Shown: positions 31,730-40,274, numbered from the stretch's first letter. The stretch is 53,102 nucleotides of DNA from Polaromonas sp. (GCF_029945685.1 NZ_JAQSDA010000004.1:1-53102), one strand, 5' to 3'. The notes: generated from the sequence alone by a model not told the origin. Made by a program: numbers and translations.

Positions 31730-31766
31730 GCTTGTCGAAGCCCTTCGACGAGCTCAGGGCGAACGG
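31717..31766. repeat. REP-like 50-bp palindrome at the queC 3' end
   Basis: Arms of 24 bp (CCGTTCGGGCTGAGCTTGTC... and its partner ending GCGAACGG) match at 21 of 24 positions around a 2-bp centre. It covers the last four codons and stop of queC and may terminate transcription between the convergent genes. I recall this palindrome as widespread in proteobacteria. Confidence 0.8.
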
Positions 31767-31781
31767 AGAAAAGGATAATGC

Positions 31782-33629
31782 TTACGCGCGGGTTTCCGTC
31801 AGCCGGTACAGCGCGGCTGCGCCTTCAGGCTGCTTCTCAAGCTCCCAGCGCTTGCCGTGAAACGCCGCCACCGTGGGTCGGTGTGCTATGGAAATAATAG
31901 CGCCTCCTGCTTGCCGGGTCTGGGCCAGCAGCCGTTCATACAGTGTTTTTTCGGCGTCCTCGTCGAGCGCGCTGGTGGCTTCGTCGGCAAACAGCCAACT
32001 GGGCTTTTTCAGCAGCACGCGGGCGATCGCCAGGCGCTGCTGTTCGCCGCCCGAGAGTTTCTGGCTCCAGGCGTCTTCATCGTCCAGCCGCTGTGTCAGC
32101 TTGGGCAGCAGGGCGTCTTCCAGCGCCTGCCGCAGTTGCGCGTCGCTGTAGCTGGCGGCCGGTTGCGGGTAGGCCAGCGCATCGCGCAGGCTGCCGTTCG
32201 GAAAGTAAGGGCGTTGCGGGATGAACATGGTGTTGGCCGGCAGACGGGTAGAGCCGCGGCTGAAGGGCCAGATGCCGGACAGCGCGCGAAACAGCGTCGA
32301 TTTGCCGCTGCCCGACGGGCCCTTGATCAACACGTTCTCGCCGGCGTCGGCATGCAGCGTGACACCTTCCAGCAGCACTGCCCCGGTGGGCAGGGCCACG
32401 GTCAGGTCCTGCGTGTCCAGGCTGGTGGAGGTGCTGTTAGTTGCTACTGAATTCATAGCTGTTTGCGCCCGCTGCGCCTGGGCCAGAGCCGTAAAACTCT
32501 CTTCAAAACTGGTCAGGCGGTCGGTGGTGGCGCGCCAGGCGGCCAGGCTGCTGTAGTTGTCGACAAACCAGCTCAGCGAGTCCTGCACGCGGCCGAAGGC
32601 CGACGAGATCTGCATCAGCTGCCCGAGCTGGATGGCGCCGCTGAAAAAGCGCGGTGCCGCCACCACAAAGGGAAACACCACGGCGGCCTGGCCGAAGAAG
32701 TTGGTGAACCAGATCAGGTTTTTCTGCTTCTTGATCAGGGTCAGGTAGTTGCCCAGCACGGTGGAAAAGCGGCTTTCCAGGTGCACACGCTCGACCGTTT
32801 CGCCCTTGTCGAGCGCAATCGATTCGCTGTACTCACGCACCCGCACCAGGTGGTGGCGGAAGTCGGCCTCGTAACGCTGCTGCAGGAAATTGAGCCGGAT
32901 CTGCGGCCGGCCGATGTAGTGCGTGATGATGCTGCCGACCGCGCAGTACAGCACCGCCATCCAGACCATGAAGCCGGGAATGTTGAAGCTGGTGCCGCCC
33001 AGCGTGAAGCCAAACGGCCCCGACAGGCCCCACAGGATGCCGACAAAACTCAGCAGCGTCACCACGGCGTTGAGCAGGCCCATGCTCAGGGAGATGGTGT
33101 AGGTGGTGAACAGGTTCAGGTCTTCCTGGATGCGCTGGTCGGGGTTGTCCGGCGCCGCCGTGCCATTGCCCCCATCACCATTCGCGCCATTCGCGGCATT
33201 GATCGCATAGCGGGCCAGCTCCATCCGGTAGAAGGCATGGTCGGCCAGCCAGCGCTGCAGGTAGTGGGTCGTCATCCAGGCGCGCCAGCGGATCTCCAGC
33301 AGCTGCGTCAGGTAAAAGCGGTAGACCGCGATGATGATGAAGGCAAACGCCAGGTAGGTGAAGCGCCCGAGCTGCTCCCAGAACACAGGCTGGTTCTTGT
33401 CCTGCAGCGCGTCGTAAAACACCCGGTTCCATTCGTTGAGCAGCACCAGCATGTAGACCGCGCCGAGGTTGAGCAGCACGATGGCCAGCAGCAGGCCGCG
33501 CGCCTTCCATTTGTCTTCGGACGCGAAGTAGGGCCGGGTCAGCGCCCAGGCCTTGCGGCAGAAGTCCTTGAAGGCGGCGAACTTGCCGGGCACGGTGGGA
33601 GCCAGGGGCGTCTGGGGCATGGGAGTCAT
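31782..33629 (-). CDS. SbmA/YddA-type ABC transporter (fused permease-ATPase)
   Basis: A 615-residue inner-membrane half-transporter. The N-terminal membrane domain with six helices (residues ~50-340; the EWNRVFYDALQDKNQPVFWE segment is diagnostic of the SbmA/BacA-YddA group) is fused to an ATPase: Walker A GPSGSGKST, signature LSGGEQQRLAIARVL, Walker B WLFADEATSALDE, H-loop AIISIAHRP. Relatives import peptides or export undefined substrates. Two oddities: a Gly/Asn-rich insertion (NAANGANGDGGNGTAA) ahead of DNPDQRIQEDL, and a linker segment (TAMNSVATNSTSTS) encoded by the dispersed stem-loop repeat. Confidence 0.92.
   Translation of the reverse strand: MTPMPQTPLAPTVPGKFAAFKDFCRKAWALTRPYFASEDKWKARGLLLAIVLLNLGAVYMLVLLNEWNRVFYDALQDKNQPVFWEQLGRFTYLAFAFIIIAVYRFYLTQLLEIRWRAWMTTHYLQRWLADHAFYRMELARYAINAANGANGDGGNGTAAPDNPDQRIQEDLNLFTTYTISLSMGLLNAVVTLLSFVGILWGLSGPFGFTLGGTSFNIPGFMVWMAVLYCAVGSIITHYIGRPQIRLNFLQQRYEADFRHHLVRVREYSESIALDKGETVERVHLESRFSTVLGNYLTLIKKQKNLIWFTNFFGQAAVVFPFVVAAPRFFSGAIQLGQLMQISSAFGRVQDSLSWFVDNYSSLAAWRATTDRLTSFEESFTALAQAQRAQTAMNSVATNSTSTSLDTQDLTVALPTGAVLLEGVTLHADAGENVLIKGPSGSGKSTLFRALSGIWPFSRGSTRLPANTMFIPQRPYFPNGSLRDALAYPQPAASYSDAQLRQALEDALLPKLTQRLDDEDAWSQKLSGGEQQRLAIARVLLKKPSWLFADEATSALDEDAEKTLYERLLAQTRQAGGAIISIAHRPTVAAFHGKRWELEKQPEGAAALYRLTETRA
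31882..31926 (+). repeat. Possible stem-loop repeat, copy c
   Basis: GCTATGGAAATAATAGC followed by a GCC-rich tail ending GGGTCTGGGCC matches the repeat layout, but it lies over the conserved H-loop codons of the ABC gene, so the resemblance may be coincidental. Confidence 0.3.
32441..32500 (+). repeat. Dispersed stem-loop repeat, copy d (inside ABC gene)
   Basis: TTGCTACTGAATTCATAGCT then GTTTGCGCCC...CTGGGCCAGAGCC follows the full repeat layout. It lies in frame within the linker between the membrane and ATPase domains of the SbmA-type transporter. Confidence 0.6.
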
Positions 33630-33729
33630 CCTTGGAGGATTGAAGGAGGCGGAAATGGCAGCCAGTGTAGTGCCGCACCCTGTCGCGTGGGTGAATGGCC
33701 GCCGGGGCGGAACTCGCTAGGATGGCCGG

Positions 33730-34536
33730 ATGACCACCTCCACGTCCCCCGAAGGCAGCATCGACTGCACCGTGCGCGGCCCCCTGCTGCTGATCGCCAT
33801 CAACCGCCCGGCCAAGCGCAACGGCTTCACGCCGAAGATGTTCCGCGAGCTCGGCGAGGCGTACACCCTGCTGGACGACGACCCGGCGCTGCGTGTCGGC
33901 GTGTTACACGCGCTGGGCGAGCATTTCACCGCCGGGCTGGACCTGCCGACGATTGCGCCGCTGATGCAGCGCGGCGAAAAAGCCGTGCCGCTGGGCCTGG
34001 TCGATCCGCTCAATCTGGGCATGGAAGGTTACCGCCGCCGCAGCAAACCCATGGTGGTCGCGGTGCAGGGCATCACTTTCACGCTGGGCATTGAGCTGAT
34101 GCTGGCGGCCGACATCGTGGTGGCCGCCGACGATTGCCGGTTTTCACAACTCGAGGTCAAGCGCGGCATCATGGCCACCGGCGGCGCCACACTGCGCATG
34201 GCCGAACGTGCCGGCCTGGGCAATGCGCTGCTGCACCTGCTGACCGGCGACGAGTTCGGCAGTGCCGAGGCCCTGCGGCTGAACTTCGTGCAGAAGGTGA
34301 TGCCCGCCGGGCAGGCGCTGGACGAGGCTTTGCGTATCGCGGAAGCGATTGCCGCACAGGCACCGCTGGCGGTGGTGGCGACGCGAAAAAACGCACTCAA
34401 GGCGGTGGAGCAGGGCCCGCTGGCCGCCATGCAGGACTTCATCACCGTGCAGCAGGGGCTGGCGCGCAGTGAGGACGCGGCAGAGGGTGTGCGCTCGTTT
34501 GTGGAAAAACGCGCCGCGCAGTTTCAGGGACGCTGA
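33730..34536 (+). CDS. Enoyl-CoA hydratase/isomerase-family protein
   Basis: A 268-residue crotonase-fold protein. The CoA-binding oxyanion region LGEHFTAGLDL (A-G-x-D type) and the second oxyanion block GITFTLGIELMLAADIVVAA carry a Glu at the hydratase position (GIEL). The second canonical acidic residue region is LEVKRGIMATGGAT. It could be a hydratase or isomerase for an unusual acyl-CoA; crotonase family members are hard to assign from sequence. It is divergent from the ABC transporter gene and convergent with the 5'-nucleotidase (2 bp between stops). Confidence 0.88.
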   Translation: MTTSTSPEGSIDCTVRGPLLLIAINRPAKRNGFTPKMFRELGEAYTLLDDDPALRVGVLHALGEHFTAGLDLPTIAPLMQRGEKAVPLGLVDPLNLGMEGYRRRSKPMVVAVQGITFTLGIELMLAADIVVAADDCRFSQLEVKRGIMATGGATLRMAERAGLGNALLHLLTGDEFGSAEALRLNFVQKVMPAGQALDEALRIAEAIAAQAPLAVVATRKNALKAVEQGPLAAMQDFITVQQGLARSEDAAEGVRSFVEKRAAQFQGR

Positions 34537-34538
34537 GC

Positions 34539-35615
34539 TCAGGACAGCGGGTTGGAGACGCCGCTGACCACATGGCCGGAAGGCACATGCTGCGAGGCCG
34601 CGTTGACATGGCCGGTCTGGTCGTCGAAGAAAAAGTCCGGCTCGAACTCGCGCAAAAACTCGCCCTTGGCCAGGCCGCCCAGGAACATGGCTTCATCCAC
34701 CTCGATGTTCCAGTTCATCAGCGTGCGGATCGCGCGTTCATGCGCCGGCGCGCTGCGCGCCGTGACCAGCGCCGTGCGTATGCGCATGCGCGAGGTGCCG
34801 ACCTGCTGCAGCCGGTGCAGCGCTTCGAGCAGCGGCTTGAAAGGCCCGGCCAGCAGCGGCTGCGCGGCCTTGTCACGTTCATGCGCCTGGAAGGCCGACA
34901 GGCCCTGCGCCTGGAACACGCGTTCGGCCTCGTCGGAAAAAATCACCGCGTCGCCGTCAAAGGCGATGCGCACCTCGTGGGGATGCTGGTCGCTGGCGTG
35001 CGCCGACTGCGGATAGACCTGCGCGGCAGGCACGCCGGCGGCCAGCGCCTCGCGCACGTCGCTCAGGTGGGTGGACAGAAAAAGATTGGCGTGCAGCGGT
35101 TTGAGGTAGCGCCACGGCGGCTCGCCACGGTTGAAGGTGCCGCGCTGGATGGCCAGGCCGTAGTGCTGGGCCGAGCGGAACACCCGCATGCCCGAGACCG
35201 GGTCGTTGCGCGAAAGGATCACGACCTCGACGCGCTGTGCCAGCTTAGACGTGCTGGGGGGCGCAGGATTTTCCGACGGGCCGCCCCTAGGAAAATCAGC
35301 CCCTTTTCCCGATGAAAGGGGCAGCGAACCGCCGTAGGCTCGCGAAGCGACGAGCGTGGGGGCCAGTTCTTCGTCCAGGCTGTCGGGCGCGTCGTTGAAG
35401 GCCAGCAGCTTTTTGACCAGCGAAAAGGCCACGCCGGGTTTGGCCGGCACGTCGAGCCGGTCCAGCTGCAGCTGCATGTAGGCGGCATCGCGTTTGGTGC
35501 CGGGCGCGGGCGGCTGGCCCAGGCCATCCTCGAAGACGCGGTTTTCTTCCTCGAAATCAAACAGCGCGCGCGATGAAATCGCCACCACCAGTTGTCCGTC
35601 CAGAGTTGCTGCCAT
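34539..35615 (-). CDS. 5'-nucleotidase (PF06189 type) with repeat-encoded insertion
   Basis: A 358-residue cytosolic 5'-nucleotidase of the PF06189 family. The N terminus LVVAISSRALFDFEEENRVF, VEVVILSRNDPVSGMRVFRS, the RIAFDGDAVIFSDEAERVFQ catalytic Asp block, and the C-terminal EFEPDFFFDDQTGHV are all recognisable. Residues ~85-120 (APTLVASRAYGGSLPLSSGK and onward) do not belong to the family: they are translated from a ~85-bp palindromic element inserted in frame. It follows cobC by 13 bp in what looks like one transcript with the cobalamin genes. Confidence 0.9.
   Translation of the reverse strand: MAATLDGQLVVAISSRALFDFEEENRVFEDGLGQPPAPGTKRDAAYMQLQLDRLDVPAKPGVAFSLVKKLLAFNDAPDSLDEELAPTLVASRAYGGSLPLSSGKGADFPRGGPSENPAPPSTSKLAQRVEVVILSRNDPVSGMRVFRSAQHYGLAIQRGTFNRGEPPWRYLKPLHANLFLSTHLSDVREALAAGVPAAQVYPQSAHASDQHPHEVRIAFDGDAVIFSDEAERVFQAQGLSAFQAHERDKAAQPLLAGPFKPLLEALHRLQQVGTSRMRIRTALVTARSAPAHERAIRTLMNWNIEVDEAMFLGGLAKGEFLREFEPDFFFDDQTGHVNAASQHVPSGHVVSGVSNPLS
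35277..35362 (+). repeat. Palindromic element, copy A (in frame in 5'-nucleotidase)
   Basis: Contains GGGCCGCCCC, a hairpin CCCCTTTTCCCGATGAAAGGGG, and the shared end GACGAGCGTGGGGGC. Homologous to copies at 37063, 50671 (opposite orientation) and 51778. Here it encodes about 28 residues on the minus strand without breaking the frame. Confidence 0.8.
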
Positions 35616-35628
35616 GGGGTTTACCTGT

Positions 35629-36195
35629 TTACTGTGGGGGTGGGCTCAACGATAGCTCAAGTGTGCGCCATTGGCCGCAGGCCGTCGCGTCCAGCGGCCA
35701 CTGGTCGGCGCGCGTGACTTCGCGGGTGCCGCCGGCCAGCAACTGCGCGGCGCGGATGATGCCGGCGTGGGTGATCCAGACGGTGGGCGGGCCGGCCGGC
35801 AGTTCATCGAAAGCACTGGCCACGCGCGCCATCACGGCGTGCACGCTTTCGCCATGGCCGCCGACGGTGTGGCCGGCAAAGTCGGCCATCCAGGCGTCGA
35901 TGTCGCTGCGCGTGATGTCGCTCCAGCGCCGGCCTTCCCAGGCGCCGAAGTTCATTTCCTGCAGCCGGGCGTCGGTTTGAAGGGGTAAATCGGGCCGCAG
36001 CCAAATCAGCGCCTGCGCCAGCTGCTCACATCTTTGTAGCGGTGAGGTGAGGATGCGTGCGCCGGTGGGCAGCACGGCGGCCAAGGCCGTGGCGCTTTGT
36101 TGCGTCGCGGCCGGGTCCGCCGCCACATCCAGCGCGCCGTAACAGGTGCCCGGCGCCAGCAGGACCTGCGCGTGGCGCACCAGCCAGAGGGTCAT
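35629..36195 (-). CDS. cobC: Alpha-ribazole phosphatase, histidine phosphatase family
   Basis: A 188-residue histidine phosphatase (MTLWLVRHAQVLLAPGTCYG; RHA is the phospho-His motif) with SPLQRCEQLAQAL, LQEMNFGAWEGR and VWITHAGIIR blocks. Its position directly after cobS and cobT marks it as the CobC phosphatase that removes phosphate from alpha-ribazole-5'-phosphate or adenosylcobalamin-5'-phosphate. Its ATG overlaps the cobS stop (ATGA). The family assignment is certain; the exact substrate rests on context. Confidence 0.88.
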   Translation of the reverse strand: MTLWLVRHAQVLLAPGTCYGALDVAADPAATQQSATALAAVLPTGARILTSPLQRCEQLAQALIWLRPDLPLQTDARLQEMNFGAWEGRRWSDITRSDIDAWMADFAGHTVGGHGESVHAVMARVASAFDELPAGPPTVWITHAGIIRAAQLLAGGTREVTRADQWPLDATACGQWRTLELSLSPPPQ

Positions 36196-37040
36196 AAAGT
36201 GAAGGCCAGGCCGAGGTAAAAAGCGATCTCGCAGACCTGCTGCGTGGCGCCCAGGCAGTCGCCGGTAAAACCCTGCAGGCGGCGCGAGAACAGGCGGCCC
36301 ATCCACAGCAGGGCGATCACGGAGAAGCTGCAGGCTACTATCAAACTCATAGCTGGCAGCGCATAACTGGCGAGGGCCAGGGCCAAAAATGCCCATACGA
36401 ACGCCACCCCCAGGCTGGTCAGCGTGATCTGGTCGGCCAGGGGTTTGGACTTGGAGCCCGCGGCATCGCCGACATGCGGCAGCACGCGGATCAGCAGCAG
36501 CGGCAGGGTGCGCGAGACCACATGTGCGGCGAACAGCGCGGCGGCGACCAGCCAGCCGTCCAGGGGCAGGTCGGCAGACGTTTCCTCCGCGCCGGACAGC
36601 GCGCTTTCGACCGAGCCGAGCATCGTCACCAGCGCCACCTTGCCGAGCAAGGCGAGCACCAGTGCCATTGCACCAAAAGCGCCGACCCGCGAGTCCTTCA
36701 TGATCTCCAGGGCGCGGTCGCGCTCGTAACTGCCACCCAGTCCGTCCGCCACGTCGGCCAGCCCGTCTTCGTGGAAGCCGCCGGTCAACAGCACGGTGGC
36801 CGCCGTGGACAGCACGGCGGCCACCAGCGATGCGAAATCGGTGGCGGGCAGCAGCGCCATCAGCAGGCTGTACACGCCGGCCGCCACGGCGCCGACCAGC
36901 CAGCCGATGCCGGGGAAGTGCGCGGCACTGGCGCGCAGCATGGCCGGGCTGTAGCCGGTCCACGCCGCCAGCGCGCCGGTCACCGGAATGCGGGTGAAAA
37001 ACTGGACGGCCAGCAGGTAGTGGCGAATGAACTGCAACAT
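36192..37040 (-). CDS. cobS: Adenosylcobinamide-GDP ribazoletransferase (cobalamin synthase)
   Basis: A 282-residue inner-membrane enzyme joining AdoCbi-GDP and alpha-ribazole. The N terminus LLAVQFFTRIPV, the acidic TGGFHEDGLADVADGLGGSY motif and KDSRVGAFGAMALVLALLGK are diagnostic. Several membrane helices follow. The start is taken at MLQFIRHYLL because upstream codons are repeat-derived. Copy e of the stem-loop repeat lies near its 3' end. Translation is coupled to cobC. Confidence 0.95.
   Translation of the reverse strand: MLQFIRHYLLAVQFFTRIPVTGALAAWTGYSPAMLRASAAHFPGIGWLVGAVAAGVYSLLMALLPATDFASLVAAVLSTAATVLLTGGFHEDGLADVADGLGGSYERDRALEIMKDSRVGAFGAMALVLALLGKVALVTMLGSVESALSGAEETSADLPLDGWLVAAALFAAHVVSRTLPLLLIRVLPHVGDAAGSKSKPLADQITLTSLGVAFVWAFLALALASYALPAMSLIVACSFSVIALLWMGRLFSRRLQGFTGDCLGATQQVCEIAFYLGLAFTL
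36333..36384 (+). repeat. Dispersed stem-loop repeat, copy e (inside cobS)
   Basis: GGCTACTATCAAACTCATAGCTGG with a tail ending GAGGGCCAGGGCC matches the repeat layout. It is translated as part of a membrane-helix region near the CobS C terminus. Confidence 0.5.
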
Positions 37041-37050
37041 ATTTGCAGGT

Positions 37051-38184
37051 TCAGGTTTCGCCGCCGGGCCGCCCCAAGGCGAAATGCGCCCCCTCGGGGG
37101 GCAGCGAAGTACACGCAGTGACGAGCGTGGGGGCTTCGGCTTTACCGCTGACCCCGGCCGAATCAAAACTCGCCATCTCGGCCATGAACAGCGCCGCCGA
37201 TTGCAGCAGTGGCCAGGCGAGCAGGGCGCCCGTGCCTTCGCCCAGGCGCATGTCCAGGTCCAACAGCGGCGTCGCCTGCAGATGCGCCAGCAGCAGCTGG
37301 TGGCCGCGCTCGGCCGAGCGGTGGCAAAACACCAGGTAGTCTCGCACCTGCGGCACCAGGGCGCGGGCCACCAGCGCGGCGGCACCGGCAATAAAACCAT
37401 CGACCAGCACCGCGCGGCGTTCGCTGGCGGCCTGCAGCATGGCGCCGGCCATCATGGCGATTTCGAAACCGCCCAGCGCCGCCAGCACGGCCAGTGGTTC
37501 ACGCACATCGGCGTGGCGGGCCAGGGCACGTTGCAGCACAGCCTGTTTGTGGGCCAGTTGCGCATCGTCCAGACCGGTGCCGCGCCCGACCACGTCGCCA
37601 ACCGGCAGGCCGGCCAGCCGCGCCAGCAGCAGGGCGGCGGGCGAGGTGTTGGCAATGCCCATCTCGCCGAAGGCCACGACGTTGCCGGGCAGACCCTGCA
37701 TGACATCCATGCCGGCTTGCAGCGCCGCGCGGGCCTGCGCCGGCGACATGGCAGGACCTTCGCATATGTTCTGCGTGCCCGGGGCGATTTTCCGCTGCTG
37801 CAGCTGCGGGTGGTCGGCCAGATCGGCGGCCACGCCAGCGTCCACCACCTGCAGCGCAAAGCCATGCTGGCGCGCAAATACATTGATGGCGGCGCCACCG
37901 GCCAGCATGTTGCCCACCATCTGCACCGTCACGGCTTGCGGGAAGGCCGACACACCCTCGCTGGCAATGCCGTGGTCGGCAGCAAACACCACCATTTGCG
38001 GCGCATGGAAGGAAATGGCCTCGCTGCGCTGGATCAGGCCGAGCTGCAGCGCCAGCGCTTCGAGCTGGCCAAGTGCGCCCAGCGGCTTGGTCTTCTGGTC
38101 GATCCTGTGTTGCAGGCGCGCGGCCAGCGCCGCGTCGGCGGTCGATTCAATCGCGGGCAGGAGAAAGGTCTGGTTGTCGGTCAT
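37051..38184 (-). CDS. cobT: Nicotinate-nucleotide--DMB phosphoribosyltransferase
   Basis: A 377-residue enzyme making alpha-ribazole-5'-phosphate from nicotinate mononucleotide and dimethylbenzimidazole. Blocks seen are [57 protein letters not shown] and, near the C terminus, [20 protein letters not shown] with the catalytic Glu. The natural end is about [11 protein letters not shown]; the last ~28 residues ([20 protein letters not shown]...) are read from palindromic element B. The ATG at 38184 is chosen over an upstream frame that belongs to the CWC gene region. Confidence 0.94.
   Translation of the reverse strand: MTDNQTFLLPAIESTADAALAARLQHRIDQKTKPLGALGQLEALALQLGLIQRSEAISFHAPQMVVFAADHGIASEGVSAFPQAVTVQMVGNMLAGGAAINVFARQHGFALQVVDAGVAADLADHPQLQQRKIAPGTQNICEGPAMSPAQARAALQAGMDVMQGLPGNVVAFGEMGIANTSPAALLLARLAGLPVGDVVGRGTGLDDAQLAHKQAVLQRALARHADVREPLAVLAALGGFEIAMMAGAMLQAASERRAVLVDGFIAGAAALVARALVPQVRDYLVFCHRSAERGHQLLLAHLQATPLLDLDMRLGEGTGALLAWPLLQSAALFMAEMASFDSAGVSGKAEAPTLVTACTSLPPEGAHFALGRPGGET
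37063..37134 (+). repeat. Palindromic element, copy B (CobT tail / cobT-cobS junction)
   Basis: GGGCCGCCCCAAGGCGAAAT, the hairpin CCCCCTCGGGGGG, and the shared end GACGAGCGTGGGGGC. It extends the CobT frame by about 28 codons before a TGA 10 bp ahead of cobS. Confidence 0.85.
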
Positions 38185-38392
38185 CGGTGATTTTCTGGAG
38201 GCAGGCGGCGCAAAAGCAGGAGGCTTCCGACGTGCCGATTGAGGACGATGGGTTGGAGGAGGGAACGGGCATGACATGGGGCAGCTTGACGCACCAGCAT
38301 TCGGCGTCCCCTCCCACCATGCCGCAGCGAAAAGCCGCACCGCAACGGGGGCACGATGCATTGGAGGGAAGGGATGCGCCTGCCGCAGTCAT
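38147..38392 (-). CDS. Cysteine-rich CWC-family zinc protein
   Basis: An 81-residue small protein with paired cysteines in the CWC pattern: [23 protein letters not shown] and [11 protein letters not shown]. These are probably zinc ligands. CWC proteins are short and of unknown function. It lies first in the minus-strand run and overlaps the cobT start by 38 bp, so the two are likely co-transcribed and coupled. Small size would let it escape automated calling. Confidence 0.8.
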   Translation of the reverse strand: MTAAGASLPSNASCPRCGAAFRCGMVGGDAECWCVKLPHVMPVPSSNPSSSIGTSEASCFCAACLQKITDDRQPDLSPARD

Positions 38393-38403
38393 GACCAGGC
38401 CTG

Positions 38404-40017
38404 TCAGCTTTGCAGGAACAGGCGGTAGACCGGGTTGTCGGTCTCTTCCACATGCGGGTAGCCCAGCGTGTCGAGAAATGCCTTGAAGGCCTTGTTGTCG
38501 GTCTTGGGCACCTGCAGGCCGACCAGGATGCGGCCGTAGTCGGCGCCCTGGTTGCGGTAGTGGAAGAGGGAGATGTTCCAGCCGGGTTTCATGGCGCCCA
38601 GGAATTTCATCAGCGCCCCGGGCCGCTCGGGAAACACAAAACGCAGCAGGCGTTCGTCCTTCGACAGGGCGCTGTGGCCGCCCACCATGTGACGGATGTG
38701 TTCCTTGGCCAGGTCATCGTGCGTCAGGTCGAGCGACTTGAAGCCGTGTTTGCTGAAATTGTTGGCGATCTTGATGCTCTCGCCCTTGCCGTGGGTGGTC
38801 AGGCCGACAAACACGTGGGCCTGGCTGGCATCGCTGATGCGGTAGTTGAACTCGGTCACGCTGCGCGGGCCGCCGGGCAGCTCGCCGATCAGTTCGCAAA
38901 ACCGGCGAAAGCTGCCGCGCTCCTCAGGAATCGTCACCGCAAACAGCGCCTCGCGCTCCTCGCCGACCTCGGCGCGCTCGGCGACAAAACGCAGGCGGTC
39001 GAAGTTCATGTTGGCGCCGCACAGGATGGCCGCGTAGGTCTCGCCTTTGGTCTTGTGCGTGGCCACGTACTGCTTGATGGCGGCCACACTCATGGCGCCC
39101 GAGGGCTCGACAATGCTGCGCGTGTCGATGAACACGTCCTTGATGGCGGCGCAGACGGCGTCGGTGTCCACGGTGATGAATTCGTCCACCAGCTCGCGGC
39201 TGATGCGGAAGGTTTCCTCGCCCACCAGCTTGACGGCCGTTCCGTCGGCAAACAGGCCCACATCGGGCAAGGTGACGCGTTTTCCGGCGCCCACCGATTG
39301 GGCCATCGCGTTGGAATCGTTCATCTGCACGCCGATGATCCTGACCTCGGGGCGCACGGCCTTGATGTAGTTGGCGACGCCGGAAATCAGCCCGCCGCCA
39401 CCGATGGCGACAAACACCGCGTCGAGCGAGCCTTTGCCTATGGTCTGGATCTGGCGCAGGATTTCCATGGCGATCGTGCCCTGGCCGGCGATCACGTCCG
39501 GGTCGTCAAACGGGTGCACAAAGGTCAGACCATTTTTTTTCTCCAGCGTGACGGCGTGCAGATGGGCATCCGAGTAGCTGTCGCCGTGCAGGATCACTTC
39601 GCCGCCGAGCGCACGGACGGCATCGACCTTGACCTGCGGCGTGGTCACCGGCATCACGATGACGGCGCGTGTACCGAGCTTGTGCGCGCCCAGGGCTACG
39701 CCCTGTGCGTGGTTGCCGGCCGAGGCGCAGATCACGCCCTTCTTGAGCTGGACAGCGCTCAGGTGCGCCATCTTGTTGTAGGCGCCGCGCAGCTTGAAGC
39801 TGAACACCGGTTGCTGGTCTTCGCGTTTGAGCAGCACCGTGTTGTGCACCCGGCGGCTGAGGTTTTTCGCTGGCTCCAGGGCGGACTCCACCGCCACGTC
39901 ATAGACGCGTGCAGTCAGGATTTTTTTCAGGTAGTCGGCGGGTGTGAGCGCCCCGGCGGTCGATGGCCGGGGGGTGCCGGGTGAACGGCGGGGAGCGGGT
40001 CGGGGGGGAGTGGGCAT
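38404..40017 (-). CDS. ilvA: Threonine ammonia-lyase (biosynthetic)
   Basis: A 537-residue PLP enzyme deaminating threonine to 2-oxobutanoate, the first step of isoleucine synthesis. The PLP lysine lies in PVFSFKLRGAYNKM, the phosphate loop in AIGGGGLISGVANY. Two C-terminal ACT-like domains (EERGSFRRFCELIG; FPERPGALMKFLGAMKPG) fit the long, isoleucine-inhibited form. An N-terminal Pro/Arg-rich segment of about 25 residues precedes the conserved PADYLKKILTARVYDVA. An intrinsic terminator lies between its start and the upstream promoter on the same strand. Confidence 0.96.
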   Translation of the reverse strand: MPTPPRPAPRRSPGTPRPSTAGALTPADYLKKILTARVYDVAVESALEPAKNLSRRVHNTVLLKREDQQPVFSFKLRGAYNKMAHLSAVQLKKGVICASAGNHAQGVALGAHKLGTRAVIVMPVTTPQVKVDAVRALGGEVILHGDSYSDAHLHAVTLEKKNGLTFVHPFDDPDVIAGQGTIAMEILRQIQTIGKGSLDAVFVAIGGGGLISGVANYIKAVRPEVRIIGVQMNDSNAMAQSVGAGKRVTLPDVGLFADGTAVKLVGEETFRISRELVDEFITVDTDAVCAAIKDVFIDTRSIVEPSGAMSVAAIKQYVATHKTKGETYAAILCGANMNFDRLRFVAERAEVGEEREALFAVTIPEERGSFRRFCELIGELPGGPRSVTEFNYRISDASQAHVFVGLTTHGKGESIKIANNFSKHGFKSLDLTHDDLAKEHIRHMVGGHSALSKDERLLRFVFPERPGALMKFLGAMKPGWNISLFHYRNQGADYGRILVGLQVPKTDNKAFKAFLDTLGYPHVEETDNPVYRLFLQS

Positions 40018-40052
40018 GTGTTTTCTCGCAACCCGACATCATAGTGGGCAAG

Positions 40053-40082
40053 AAAAAAGGCCCAGACCTTGCGGTCTGGGCC
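40053..40082 (-). terminator. Intrinsic terminator upstream of ilvA
   Basis: On the minus strand, GGCCCAGACC pairs with GGTCTGGGCC around GCAA, followed by TTTTTT (40058-40053). It lies about 35 bp before the ilvA start and so ends, or attenuates, a transcript initiated around 40150. Confidence 0.85.
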
Positions 40083-40150
40083 TGTAAATCCACCCTTTCA
40101 GGGATGGAGGAGACAAGGGGTGCATGAAAACAAGGCTGTGTTCATGCGAT
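40053..40150 (-). ncRNA. Candidate ~98-nt small RNA or ilvA leader
   Basis: Bounded by a minus-strand sigma-70-like promoter and an intrinsic terminator. It contains the anti-Shine-Dalgarno-like motif CTCCTCC (40112-40106) just ahead of a hairpin CCATCCC-TGAAA-GGGTGG. A 15-codon frame (MNTALFSCTPCLLHP) is present but has no run of Ile, Val or Thr codons, so classic ilv attenuation is not obvious. It could be a trans-acting sRNA, or an ilvA leader controlled by another mechanism. Confidence 0.5.
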
Positions 40151-40156
40151 GATTTC

Positions 40157-40184
40157 AGTATAGCGGAGGCATGTTGCGCTGCAA
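40157..40184 (-). promoter_or_regulatory. Sigma-70-like promoter for the candidate RNA
   Basis: On the minus strand: -35 TTGCAG (40184-40179), a 16-bp spacer, -10 TATACT (40162-40157). The predicted start is near 40150. Confidence 0.6.
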
Positions 40185-40274
40185 CAATGATCTGTTGCGA
40201 AAAATAAACATTCGCTGCTACTTTTGACAACTATTTCTGACTTTTCTATTTCTGACTTTTGAGGATGGCAATTC

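Noticed and set aside
31882..31926. Confident call of a stem-loop repeat over the ABC transporter H-loop
   Set aside because: The protein sequence there is conserved family sequence, so the resemblance may be chance; kept only as a low-confidence feature.
38410..39984. Long open frame antisense to ilvA
   Set aside because: A shadow of GC-rich coding sequence; ilvA has full-length family similarity.
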